The notes beneath the pieces are model-generated. The model searched no databases. It had not been told where the DNA came from and worked only from the letters and a program-made list of their open reading frames with translations. The translations under genes were made by a program, and so were the position numbers. 64,000 bases of DNA from Cephalopachus bancanus (lineage: Eukaryota > Chordata > Mammalia > Primates > Tarsiidae). Location of the stretch: assembly GCA_027257055.1 (NCBI GenBank), contig JAPVLO010000073.1:8823001-8887000 (forward strand). The letters are read 5' to 3'. Position 1 is the stretch's first letter, and every line of letters starts with the position of its first letter. This document shows, piece after piece, positions 35,938 through 46,742 of the stretch.

Positions 35938-37201
35938 GAGAGACTTCTAATTACTGTTTCAATGTTGCTATTTATTACTGGTCTGTTCAGTGTTTCTATT
36001 TCTTCCTGTTTCATGGTTCGGAGGTTGTATGTTTCTAAGAATTTATCCATTTCCTCTAGATTGTCCAGTGTGTTTGCATAAAGGTGTTCATAATAGTCAT
36101 GGATGAGCTCTTGAATTTCTGTCTCACCAGCTGTAATGTCTCCATTTTCATTTCTGACTGAACTTGTTTGAGTCTTCTCTCTTCATTTCTTAATTAATCT
36201 AGTTAGAGATCTGTCAGTTTTGTTTATCTTTTTAAAGAACCAACTTTTTCTTTCATTGATCCTTTGCACTGTTTCTTTTTATTTAGATTTCATTTAGTTC
36301 AGCTCTGATCTTAGTTACTTCTTTTCTTCTGGTAACTTTGGGTTTGAGTTGTTCATGTTTTTCTAGTTCTTGAGGTGTGATGCTAGGTTGTTGATATGTG
36401 ATCTTTCAGTCTTATTAATGTAGGCCTTAAGTACTGTACCTTTTCTTCTAAGCATAGTTTTGACTGTGTCCCAAAGATTTTCATAACTTGTTTTATTGTT
36501 GTCATTCATTTCAGGGAATTTTTAAATTTTTATCTTGATTTCATTGTTGACCTAAGGGTAATTTTGGGGTAAATTGTTTAACTTTCATGTTTTTGTTTGG
36601 TTTTGTGAGTTCTTCTTGGAGTTAATTTCTAGTTTTATTCCACCGTGGTCTGAGAAAGTACTTAATATGATTTCTTTTTTAAAAAAATTATTGAGACTTG
36701 ATTTGTGGGCTATCATATGGTCTATCTTGAAAAATGTTTTTTGTACTGATGAGAAAAATGTATAGTTTATAGGTTTGAAATGCAATGTTCTGTTGATGTC
36801 TGTTAGTTCCATTTGCTCTAAATTTTGATTAAACTCTAATGTTTGCTGACTTTCTGCCTTGATGATCTCTCTATTGCTCTCAGTGGAGTGTGAAGTCTCC
36901 CATTATTATTGTATTGCTATATACCTCTTTCTTTTAGGTCTATTAGAATTTATTTTATAAAGCTTGGGGTTCTGGCATTAGGTGCACATCTATTTTAAAT
37001 TGTTATCATTACATAATAACTATCTTGATTTTTTTTAACTGTTGTTAATTTAAAAAGTCTGTTTTATCTAATATGAGAATGGTTACTTCTATTGACTTCT
37101 GGTTTCCATTTACATAGAATATTTTTCCCTACCCCTTTACCTTGAATCTGTAGGAGTTTTTGTGAGTTAAGTGGGTCTCTTGAAGGCAGCAGATATTTAA
37201 G

Positions 37202-37202
<1 letters not shown>

Positions 37203-37242
<40 letters not shown>
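37203..37242 (+). repeat. (TG)n microsatellite inside L1 C
   Basis: About 20 uninterrupted TG units, located in reverse-read L1 sequence between the ORFs. Confidence 0.97.
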
Positions 37243-37245
<3 letters not shown>

Positions 37246-37483
37246 AAAATCTGTTTTGCCAGTCTATTCCTTTTTAGTGAGGCATGGAGACCACTTATAT
37301 TTAGAGTTAATAATGATATGTAAGGTATGAGTTCATTCATCATACTGGTTGATATCTGGTTGCTTTATTTCTTTATTTATTTTCTCTATTGTGTTGGTAT
37401 TCCATAAGGCTTGTGAACTTTATAATTTCCAGTTTTTTTCTACTGATGCATTTTAACATTTTGTGTCAGTATTTAGAACTCCT

Positions 37484-38438
37484 TCAAGTATTTCTTGAAG
37501 AGCTGGTCTGGTGGTGACAAATTCTCTTAACATTTGTTCTTCTGTGAAGGACTTCATTTATCCTTCCTTTATGAAATTGAATTTGTGGGATACAAAATTC
37601 CTGGCTGACTGTTATTCTGTTTGAAAAGATTGAAGATGGGCCCAAATCATTTTGGGCTTGTAGAGTTTCTTCTAAGAGGTCTGATGTGAGTGTGTTAGGT
37701 TTACCTTTGTAAGTCATTTGATACTTTTTTTTCACTGTTCTTAAAATTCTTTCCTTTACATAAACTTTGAATAACCTAATGACTGTGTGCCTTGAGATAA
37801 CCTTTTAGCAATGAGCTTTCTAGGGATTCTTTGGGATTCTTGTATCTGGATGTTCAGATCTCTTGCAAGGCCCAGGCAGTTTTTCTCCATTATTCCCTCA
37901 AATAGGTTTTTTCCAACCAGTTGCTTTTTATTCTTCCTCAAGAACATCTATGATTCTTAGGATTAGAACATTTATGTAATACCACATTTCTTGGAGACTT
38001 AGTTCTGTTTTCTTGTTTCTTTTTCTTTATTGTTATCTGATTGGGTTAATTCAAAAGCCTTGTTTTCAAATTCTGAGATCCTTTTTTCTGCTTGTTCTAG
38101 TCTATAATTAAAACTTTCTCTTCCATTTTGTACTTATTTGGGTGAGCCTTTCATTTCGGGAATTTCAGCCTTTTTTAGAGGGGGAGGTGTCTACTTCTTT
38201 GGAGAATTTTTTATTCATGTCCTGAATAGTTTTAAAAAAAATCTTAATGTCAGTTTTCAATTTTTTCCTTTAATTCATTGACCAATTTCATCATCAAGTT
38301 TTTGAATTCTATGTCTGGAATTTCAAAAAATTCATTTTGGTTAGGGCTCATTGCTGAAGAGTTGATGTTGTTATTTAGGGATATTAGAGAATTGTTTTTT
38401 TTCATATTGTCAGGATTATTTTTCTGGTTCCTTCTCAT
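37484..38438 (-). pseudogene. L1 C ORF1 remnant
   Basis: Minus-strand frames 38438-38250 (MRRNQKNNPDN start), 37947-37756 (with IQIQESQRIPRK) and 37735-37484 (TYKGKPNTLTSDLLEETLQA) follow L1 ORF1 order: N-terminus, RNA-recognition region, C-terminal domain. Frameshifts separate them. It is clearly more diverged than the ORF1 of L1 A and B, consistent with an older family. Confidence 0.75.
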
Positions 38439-39049
38439 TTGGGTAGACTATTTCTTCTTTTTAGAGGTTATCAGGAGACTGTTATAGGCATTGTAGGGTT
38501 CCCTTGTTTATATATAGCCATGGCACTGTGAGTTTCTCAATTGCCAGCTGTGGCATCACTGTGCTAGGTGCCTGTACTGATTCATACCTTCTTTAGTGCC
38601 TGGAATGGCTTGTAAAGTGGTGTTAGCTGGGATTTGAGATAAATTACTCCCCAAAGCTGAGGCATTATCTCTGATGTGGTGGGCTGTACTGCTGACCTCC
38701 AGCCAGGAGGTGATTCCTGTGGGAGAAACCCAATTGTGATGGTGGCTGTAGGGTTTCCCTTTGATGAGTATTGCTTCAATAAAGTGCCCAGCCAGCCTAG
38801 GCCCAGGGCAAGGCTCTGGGGATTTTCCAAGTTCTCTGTTTTGAAATTTTGAGGGGAGTGCAGGGAAAGAAGCGAAAGCACCCTACAAGTGTGCACTCTT
38901 GACTACTCCAGCAGGGATTAAGAAAAGTCCCAGACCATTGGAATAATGCTGTCGTGCAGAGAAGCACAGGAGAGTTTACACAGGAAATGAGAAGTTTCTA
39001 TGGCAATGCAACCCATCCAGCTCCCACTTTGGCCTCAGGCAATTTGTGA

Positions 39050-39311
39050 TCTAACAATTAGTGAGAGAAAAGTGTTGAAGTTTCCATTTGAAAATTATGT
39101 AAATATTTTTATATTATTATGTTCTCTTGATGAAATACCTGCCTTTTAAAAAATCATTATAGAATTTCTCTTCTTTTTCCTGGTACATTTTTTTTGCTCA
39201 GAAAGTTTCTTTGTCTAATGTTGGTATAATGACTCCTATCTTTGTTCAGCTTTTTATTTTTTAACCTATGCATATCTTTGTATTTAAAGAGCATTTATTT
39301 ATTTATTTATT
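39050..39311 (-). mobile_element. Ancient L1 continuation (ORF2 endonuclease region)
   Basis: Reverse-read L1 endonuclease text: 'gtgttgaagtttcc', 'gaaagtttctttgtctaatgttggtataatgactcctatc', 'aacctatgcatatctttgtatttaaag'. It is much more decayed than L1 C or B. Confidence 0.65.
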
Positions 39312-39367
39312 TTTGAGTTGGAGTCTCACTCTGTCACCCAGACTAGAGTGCAGTGACTGCTCCCAGT
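39312..39367 (-). mobile_element. Alu 3'-end fragment joined to L1 B
   Basis: 'gagttggagtctcactctgtcacccagactagagtgcagtgactgctccc' is the right-monomer 3' end of the young Alu subfamily. It is preceded by a (TTTA)n tract (39294-39312) and broken at the point where the Alu should read 'ggccaccgcag'. Confidence 0.9.
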
Positions 39368-42300
39368 CCTCTTTTGATGGATGGTGTGGTTGGTTTCAGG
39401 TTCTTGCTATTGTGAACAATGCTGCAATAAACATTCGCGTGCAGGTGTCTTTTTTATAGAGTGATTTGAGTTCTTCAGGGTATATTCCCAGTAGGGGGAT
39501 TGGAGGGTTATATGGGAGGTTGATGTTTAGAGCTTTTAGGAATTACCACACTGCTTTCCACAGAGGTTGCACTAGTTTGCACTCCCACCAGCAGTGTAGA
39601 AGTGTTCCCTTTTCATCACACCCTCTCCAGCAGCTGTTATTTTTTGAGTTGTTGATAATTGCCATTCTGACTGGAGTTAGGCGGTATCTCAGTGTGGTTT
39701 TGATTTGCATCTCCCTGATGATTAGTGAGGTTGAGCATTTCTTCATGCGTCTGTTGGCTGCTCAGATGTCTTCCTTTGTGAAGTGTCTGTTCATATGTTT
39801 TGCCCACTTTATAATGGGGTTGTTTGTTTTTTTCTTTTCAGCACGTTTGAGTTCCTTGTAGATCCAGGATGTTAAGCCTTTGTCAGACCTGGATTTGGCA
39901 AATACTTTTTCCCAGTCTGTAGGCTGTCTTCCTGTTCTCTTGATGGTTTCTTTGGCTTTGCAGAAGCTTGTCAGTTTAATGAGGTTCCACTTGTCTATCT
40001 TCTCTCTTATGGCCTGTGGGTTTCGAGTTTTGTTCAGGAATTGGATGTCAGTTCCAATTTCCATGAGGGTATATCCTTCATTTTCTAAGGTTCTTATGGT
40101 TTGAGGTTTTATATTTAGGTCCCTGATCCATTTGGAGTTAATTTTTGTGTATGGGGATAGATAGGGGTCCTGTTTCAATCTTCTGCATGTGGTTAGCCAG
40201 TTTTCCCAGCACCATTTACTGAATAGGTTCTCCTCTCCCCAGTGGTAGGTGGTGGAGGCTTTGTCGAAGATGAGTTGGTTGAGAAATTGAGGTCTTGCCT
40301 CTGGAATTTCAATTCTATTCCATTGGTCTATATGCCTGTTCCTGTACCAATAACAAGCTGTTTTGATGATTGTAGCTTTATAGTAAAGTTTGAAGTCTGG
40401 TAATGTGATACCACCTGCTTTGTTTTTTTGCTGAGGGTTGTTCTGGCTATTCTTGGTTGTTTGTGTATCCATATGAATTCTTATGTTGTTTTTTCTAGGT
40501 CTGAGAAGAATGTTGCTGGTAATTTGATAGGTATTGCATTGAATCTGTAGGTTACCTTAGGTAAGATGGACATCTTCACAATGTTGATTCTTCCAATCCA
40601 TGAGCATGGGATATTTTTCCACTTGTTTGTGTCATCTTTGATTTCTTTGAGCAGAGTTTTGTAGTTTTCATTGTAAAGGTCTTTCTCGTCTCTGGTTAGG
40701 AAGATGCCAAGGTATTTCATTTTTTTGTGGCTATTGTGAATGGAATTGTGCTTCTTATTTGGGTTTCTGTTTGCTTTTTATTGGTGTAAAGAAATGCAAT
40801 TTTCTTTTGCACATTTATTTTATATCCTGAGACTTTGCCAAAGGCCTTTATCAGTGTAAGGAGGTTTTTGACAGATTCTCTTGGATTTTCAAGATATACG
40901 ATCACGTCATCTACAAAGAGAGATAATTTGACTTCTTCTTTTCCTATTTGGATACCCCTGATTGCCTTCTCTTCTCTGATTGCTCTAGCCAGAATTTCCA
41001 ATACTATATTGAACAGGAGGGGTGAGAGTGGGCATCCTTGTCTTGTTCCAGTTTTCAGGGGAAATGGTTCCAATTTTTGTCTACTTAGGAGTATGCTGGC
41101 TGTGGGTTTCTCGTAGATGGCTTTTACTACTTTGAGGTATGTTCCTTGTATGCCTAGATGTTCGAGGGTTTTTATAAAGAAGGGGTGCTGGATTTTATCA
41201 AAAGTTTTTTCTGCATCTAATGATATAATCATGTGGTTTTTGTTTTGACACCTGTTGATGTATTTAATTACATTTTTTGTTTTACGAATGTTGAACCAGA
41301 CTTGCGTCCCAGGGATGAATCCTACTTGGTCATAATGTATGATTTTTGAGATGTGTTGTTGAATCTGGTTTGCTAGGATCTTGTTGAGAATTTTGGCGTC
41401 TATGTTCATCAAAGATATTGGCCTGTAGTTCTCTTTTTTTGTTGTACCTTTACCTGGCTTGGGTATCAATGTGATGTTAGCTTCATAAAATGATTTGGGG
41501 AGGGTTCCATCTTTCTCAATCGCCTGAAATAGCTTCAGTTGGATTGGAATCAGTTCCTCCTTAAATGTCTTGTAGAATTCTGCTGGAAAGCCATCTGGTC
41601 CGGGGCTTTTTTTTGTAGGTAGTTTTCTTATTACATTGTCAATTTCCTTGATTGTTTTTGGTCAATTTAGGGTCTCAATTTCTTCTTTTTTCAACCTAGG
41701 CAGGTTGTGTGATGATAGAAAGTCCTCCATTTCCTTGAGGTTTTCAAGTTTGTTTCCATACAAGTGTACATAGTAGTCCCTGATGATCTTTTGTATTTCT
41801 TCAGGGTCAGGTATGACTTCATCTTTTGTGTTCCTGATTGTGCTTATTTGGGTTTTTTCTTTTTTTTCCTTGGTCAGTCTAGCTAGGGGATCATCGATCT
41901 TGTTTATCCTTTCGAAGAACCAGCTTTTTGTTTCATTGATTTTTTGTATTGTCTTTTTGTCTTCTATGTCCTGGATTTGGGCTTTTATTTTGGTGATCTG
42001 GATTCTTCTGCTGAAATTAGGGTTTTTGTGGCTTGTTAGGCTATTAATTTGTGCTCTTTCCATTTTCTTCATGTGTGTTTGTAGGGATATAAATTCCCCT
42101 CTTACTACAGCTTTTAAGGCGTCCCAGAGATTTTGGTAAGATGTTTCTTCCTTTTCATTTGTCTCCAGGTATCTTTTGATCTCCGTTTTGATTTCATCAT
42201 TGATCCAGGAGTTGTTTAGCATCATGCTGTTTAGTGTCCATGTCTTTGTGGGTTTTGGGGGGACCTTGTTGGTGTCAATGTTGATTTTTATTCCACTGTG

Positions 42301-42958
42301 GTCCGAGAAGGTGCATGATAGAATTTTGGTCTTTTTAAATTTTGCTTATGCTTGATTTATGGCTGATAATGTGGTCAATCTTGGAATACATCCCATGCGA
42401 GTGATGAGTAGAATGTGCATTCTCTGGTCTTTGGATAGAGTGTTCTGTAGGTATCAATTTAATCCATTTGGTCCAGAGTCACATTGAGGTTCCGAATCTC
42501 ATTGCTGATTTTTTGTCCTGATGATCTATCGAGGGTTGTGAGTGGGGTATTAAAGTCCCCAGATATGATGGTGTTAGAGTCAATATCTTTCTTTAGTTTT
42601 CCTAGGAGTTCCTTTATAAAAGTTGGTGCACCAATGTTAGGTGCATATATGTTTAGGATAGATATTTCTTGTTGATGAAGTGAGACTTTTATCATTATGT
42701 AGTGGCCCTCTGTATCTTTTTTAATTTTTGGTAGCTTAAATGGTATTTTGTCTGAAATTAGGATCGCAACTCCTCCTTTCTTTTGTGTTCCATTCTCCTG
42801 GAAGTTTGTTTCCCATCCTCTTACTTTGAGTCTGTGCATGTCCTTTTTAGTGAGATGGGTCTCTTGAAGGCAGTATATTGTTGCCTGGTGATATTTTATT
42901 CATTTTGCCATTCTATGTCTTTTCAGTGGTGCATTTAGTCCATTCACATTCAGGCTAA
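39368..42958 (-). pseudogene. L1 B ORF2, relatively well preserved but truncated at both ends
   Basis: Endonuclease piece 42839-42459, linker 42225-41662, RT piece 41469-40717 (250 codons, with [12 protein letters not shown] and [17 protein letters not shown]), then 40720-40481 and the C-terminal piece 40472-39762 (236 codons). The region matching the ORF2 ATG of L1 A is deleted near 42958 (about 36 bases). The last ~65 residues are missing because the element ends in the Alu junction. The RT motif reads FVDD (40906-40917): both catalytic Asp residues are kept, with Ala replaced by Val. Only a few frameshifts separate the large pieces. Confidence 0.92.
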
Positions 42959-43025
42959 CATAGAGTTCTTTTAAGAGTTGTTCTTCCACTTGGTTTATTG
43001 TCTTTCTTTTGTTTTGGGGGTTGGT

Positions 43026-44003
43026 TCATGTGTATTTTATTCTTTTTCCTGTACTCTTGTGAAAAATGTTGCTCTTTTTTCCCCTTTTCTTCTGTGTTTA
43101 GTGCTTTCTTAAGTCTTTCATGTAGAGGTGGTTTGGTGGCAGCGTAGGTTCTTAGGGATTGGATATGTGGGAAAGATTTTAATTCTCCCTCGCTGATGAA
43201 GCTTAATCTGGCAGGGTACGTTATTCTTGGTTGAAATTGTTTATCTTTTAGGACTTTGAAGATAGGGCTCCAAGCTCTCCTAGCCTGCAGGGTTTCTGTA
43301 GATAAATCTGCTGCTATTCTTATTGGTTTTCCATGGTAGGTAATCTGACCTTTTTCTCTTGCTGCCTTTAGAATTTTTTTTAATGCCTACTTTGTTTAGG
43401 TGAATTATTATGTGTCTAGGAGTTGGTTTTCTCATTTGTTGTCTTGCAGGGGTTCTCTGGATCTCTTGTGTTTGAGTTTTTGCATCACTGACTAGATAAG
43501 GGAAGTTTTCTTGAATGATCTCATGGATGGTTTATTCCAATGTGGTCTCTGTCTCTCTTTCTGCCTCAGGCAGACCAATTACTCTTAGGTTAGGCCTGTT
43601 GAGGTAATTGTTCATCTCTTGAAGGTTTTTTTTTCTGTCTTTTTGAGGTTGTTTTCTGTGTTTTTGAGAGTTTAGGTTATTTCTATATTTTGGTCCTCAA
43701 GCTCTGAGATTCTTTCTTCTGCTTGGGTAATTCTGCTTCCATGCTTATCAGTTTATTGTTTATTTTATTCACAGTATTCTTTATTACTGTTATCTCAGAT
43801 ATCAGCTCCTTTCTACTTTCTTCTTGAGTCTCCTCAATTCTTTTTAATCTCTCCATTAATGTCTTGATGTCTAGGGTTGTATTTTGAGACCAGTCGTTCT
43901 GGGGGGTGCTCTTCGTTGTTTGCATTCCAAAGTCAGTTTTCTCAGTGTCTGCCCTCCCAGGAGTCTGGGAGAGACCCATATTCTTCTTTTGGTTTTTCTT
44001 CAT
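43026..44003 (-). pseudogene. L1 B ORF1, start intact, frame broken
   Basis: Starts at ATG 44003-44001 (MKKNQKKNMGLSQTPGR) and is open to 43683, giving the N-terminus and coiled-coil (ERLKRIEETQEESRKELIS). The frame then fails and the RNA-binding and C-terminal regions follow in other frames. The family stop is TGA at 43028-43026. The in-frame region upstream of the ATG is also open, back to 44219, but this is 5'UTR. Confidence 0.88.
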
Positions 44004-44892
44004 TTGTGTAGATTTTTCTCTCTTGTCCCTTAGTGTATCAATTTCCCGAGATCTAATCTCTAGCTCTCCCTTCTGTTTCTGTTGCAGGCAATTAGTTTGT
44101 TGCCTGGGAGATCTGTGACAGTGGTCTCTATTTAGCGTGGGGGAGTGGCTTTGTCTCCTGTTAATGACATCACCATGGGAACCGAGGTGAAGGCTCTGAT
44201 AGGTGGGCAGGGAATGCAATGTAAATATGCCTTGAAAATGGCTGAGGTGGTGGTTTTACTTTCACTTTTAGGGACGCTTCTGTGGGTCTCTAGGTGGGAC
44301 CAGCTGCACAGCTGGGTGCTGGATCTGGGGTGCCTCCAGCAGCCTGGGTTGGAGGAGAGGGTCAGGCATTCCCTCCTCTGGAGTTGGAAGCCTGCAATCG
44401 GCACCTTACGCTGGCTTGGGGTTCTGCCCCCTTACACAGGCTTGTGGTCACGCATGCTGAGTGCCTCAGCCAGAGTGGGCCCGGGGCTTCTGATCTCCAA
44501 AGCTCCAGAGGGCAGATGGTGGCTCTGGGTCCTCTCAGGGCACTTTAGCCAGAAATGGTACTGGTATCTCTAAGGGGCAGGCACTCAGAGCCTCCCTGCG
44601 TGACTGGCAGCTTCGCGCTGGGTGCTGGTTGTGACGATGTGGCCGGGGATGGAGCTGGGATCCGGGATTTGGAATTCTCCAGCTGGCTGGAATCACATAT
44701 AGTGGAGCAGCCATGGTCTGGCCACAATGTCTGGCCCTGCGTGGGACCAAAAGTCCCCAAGCCTCATACCAGTGCAGCTGGAGGTAGGCGGGGGAGGTGA
44801 GGTGCAGGAAGAAAAGTAATAGTCTTTTTGGGAAACTCACGTTTGGAGAATCTCAGGGATCCACCTATGCAGTCGCCATCTTCAGGTCGCCT
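44004..44892 (-). promoter_or_regulatory. L1 B 5'UTR, type 2, with antisense frames
   Basis: About 0.89 kb and GC-rich. The 5' end reads (minus strand) 'gaagatggcgactgcatagg'. It matches the L1 5'UTR at 62834-64000 block by block, but not that of L1 A. Plus-strand antisense frames lie at 44145-44573 (142 codons) and 44555-44800 (81 codons). A donor-like GGTAGGC lies on the plus strand at 44783-44789. Confidence 0.8.
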
Positions 44893-46110
44893 CCCTATAT
44901 TTATTATTAAAGTATAAGTTTTAGCACTTTGTTTTATTTTAAATTAATTATCATAGAATTAACAATAAGCTTCTTTATCTTATCAGAGGCTACCTCAAAA
45001 TAATGTAACTTTACATATATTGTAAAACTTAGGAGAGTTTTCTTCTTACTCTGCCTTCTGTCCTTTATAAGATCATTGTCATACATTTTATTTCTATGTA
45101 TATTAGTCCTGTAATAGTTTTTATTATTTCATTACTTATCTTTTAAAGAAACTTAATAATGTGAATCAGATATCATTTATAGTCACAAATAATTAGCATT
45201 TCTGATGCTTTTTAAGCTGTATGCAGATCAAAATTTCCATTTGGACTTTTTTTTCTGTCTGAAGAATATTTTTTTTCCCCATTCCTTGCAGTGCATATCT
45301 GCTGGTCACAAATGTTTTTCTGCTTTTATTTGTCTGAAAATAACTGTATTCTTATTATTTCTTTTGCTGACTATAAATTTCTAGGATGATCAGTGTTTTT
45401 ATAGCACTTTAAATAAGTTCTATTTTATTCTTGATAACATTATTTTTTAAAAAGTCTTTATTTTTTTGTCTTTTTCCATGTGTATGTAACTATTATTTCC
45501 AATAATTTCTTTTAAGCTTTTTCTTTTTTTACCATGGTATGCCTTCGTGTAGTTTGCTTCATACTTCACATTTTTCCCTGCTGTTACATACCTGAATTTC
45601 TTGGCTATATGGGTTTATAGCTTTCATCAAACATGGAAAGCCTTTGGATATTACTTCTTCACATAAATTTTTCCATTGTTTGTTTGATACAAAGGGAGGG
45701 CAAGACCAAACTACTGACTTCAATATGGCAGAACTCTTGTGAGCAATTTTTAATTGAAATTGTATGTCATTTCAATTTTGCATGAAATAGACCACTATAA
45801 GTTGTCCCATGGGTCTCTGCAACTTTGTTCATTTTTTAAAAGTAATTTCCTCTCTGTGCTTCAGTTTGGATATTTTCTATTGCTGTATCGTATTTACTTT
45901 TTTGGGTCCTGTCTAATCTATTAAGTCTATTCAGTAAATTTTTCATTTTTAACTAGAGAATTCTTTGCTCCAAATTTAGCCTTACTTCTAACGTATAAAC
46001 CTTCTGAAGTCTCCATTTCCTCCTCTGGTTGATTGATACTTGAATGCTTTCCAGTTCAGCTTTATCTCTGGAATTGTTCTTTTTACAGCATTCCACTAGC
46101 TGCTTGGCCT
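44893..46110 (-). mobile_element. Ancient L1 continuation (5' part, ORF1 region)
   Basis: Reverse-read old L1 text: 'ccttgcagtgcatatctgctggtcacaaatg', 'tttgtctgaaaataactg', 'ctataaatttctaggatgatcag', 'gggtttatagctttcatcaaacatggaaag', 'gtgcttcagtttggatattttctattgctgt'. These follow L1M/HAL1-type order. No usable frame remains. Confidence 0.72.
45687..45757 (+). repeat. 71-bp direct repeat, copy 1
   Basis: Starts 'atacaaagggagggcaagac' and matches 46606-46676 at about 69 of 71 positions. It lies inside the ancient L1. Confidence 0.95.
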
Positions 46111-46436
46111 TTGGAGTTACATACTATGTTTGCTTAGTATTTAAAGATAGATTTTAGAATCTCCCTCTCATCCTATGATTATTTCTGGAAGTCTTCTTTA
46201 TATCTCAGTCTTCTTTGTACTTTGCCTGGCAAATTGCTACTGCCTCAGCAAATCCAAACTTTGATCTCTGCCTTATGAGCCTGATAATATCCCTGTGTTG
46301 TGCTTGGGTTTCCCTTTTGTGTGTGCAGACCATAACATTCCTTAAGGCCCCAAACCAGGAGAACTGAAAGGGTCACCTCATTTGTTTTCCTTTTTTTCAG
46401 AAGTGTTCAATTCCTAAGAGCAGCTATTTTACATTG

Positions 46437-46560
46437 TTTATTTTTTGAAACAGGATCTCTCTGTATTGCCAGGCTGACCTTGAATTCCTGGCCTCAAGCA
46501 ATTCTCCTGCCTCAGTCTCCCAAATTACTGGCATTACAGATGTGAGCACTATGCCTGGCT
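46437..46560 (-). mobile_element. Old Alu monomer (FLAM-like)
   Basis: 'ttttttgaaacaggatctctctgtattgccaggctgacc ... cctcagtctcccaaattactggcattacagatgtgagcactatgcctggct' is a single left-type monomer in reverse. It is well diverged, with no linker or second arm. Confidence 0.82.
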
Positions 46561-46605
46561 TATTTTGTGTAATTTTAGACATTGTTTTCTTTTGTGTTTT
46601 GTATA

Positions 46606-46676
46606 ATACAAAGGGAGGGCAAGACCAAACTACTGACTTCAATATGGCAGAACTCTTATGAGCAATTTTTAGTTGA
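46606..46676 (+). repeat. 71-bp direct repeat, copy 2
   Basis: Nearly identical to 45687-45757 (offset 919). The flanks before and after do not match. Confidence 0.95.
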
Positions 46677-46715
46677 TTTTTTCTACAGTTGAATAGTTTT
46701 CTGGTTAAATATATA

Positions 46716-46742
46716 CGTGTGTGTGTGTGTGTGTGTGTGTGT
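46716..46742 (+). repeat. (TG)n microsatellite
   Basis: About 12 TG units after 'atatatac'. Confidence 0.9.

Larger units (their letters stand above)
29502..35946 (-). mobile_element. L1 A, near-full-length young L1 with TSD
   Basis: The element body is about 29511-35937, flanked by GAGAGACTT at 29502-29510 and 35938-35946. From the minus-strand 5' end: 5'UTR 35937-34570, ORF1 34569-33610, inter-ORF spacer, ORF2 33540-29699, 3'UTR and T-rich tail to 29511. The length of about 6.4 kb is normal for a full-length L1. It was inserted into L1 C, which resumes in register after 35946. ORF1 has lost its ATG, and both ORFs carry frameshifts and stops, so it cannot move on its own. Confidence 0.95.
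35938..39049 (-). mobile_element. L1 C, 5' half (ORF2 N-terminal part, ORF1, 5'UTR)
   Basis: Resumes exactly where L1 C was cut by L1 A: 'agagacttctaattactgtttcaatgttgc' continues ORF2. An endonuclease C-terminal piece is readable at 36812-36585 (FSDHGGIKLEI). ORF1 remnants lie at 38438-37484 and the 5'UTR-like sequence extends to about 39049. With the 3' half, L1 C totals about 6 kb, so it was a full-length or near-full-length insertion. Its 5' boundary with the ancient L1 is approximate. Confidence 0.85.
39312..44892 (-). mobile_element. L1 B: near-full-length young L1 fused at its 3' end to an Alu 3' fragment
   Basis: From the minus-strand 5' end: 5'UTR 44892-44004, ORF1 44003-43026, ORF2 about 42958-39368. 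At 39367/39368 the element passes directly into 'ggagcagtcactgcactc', the last ~55 bases of an Alu (39312-39367), instead of the ORF2 C-terminus and 3'UTR present in L1 A at 29511-29897. The junction shares 'ccc/cca'. The coding region is very close to L1 A. It lies between two parts of the ancient L1. A weak, AT-rich candidate target duplication (atttatt) flanks it; I do not rely on it. Confidence 0.88.
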
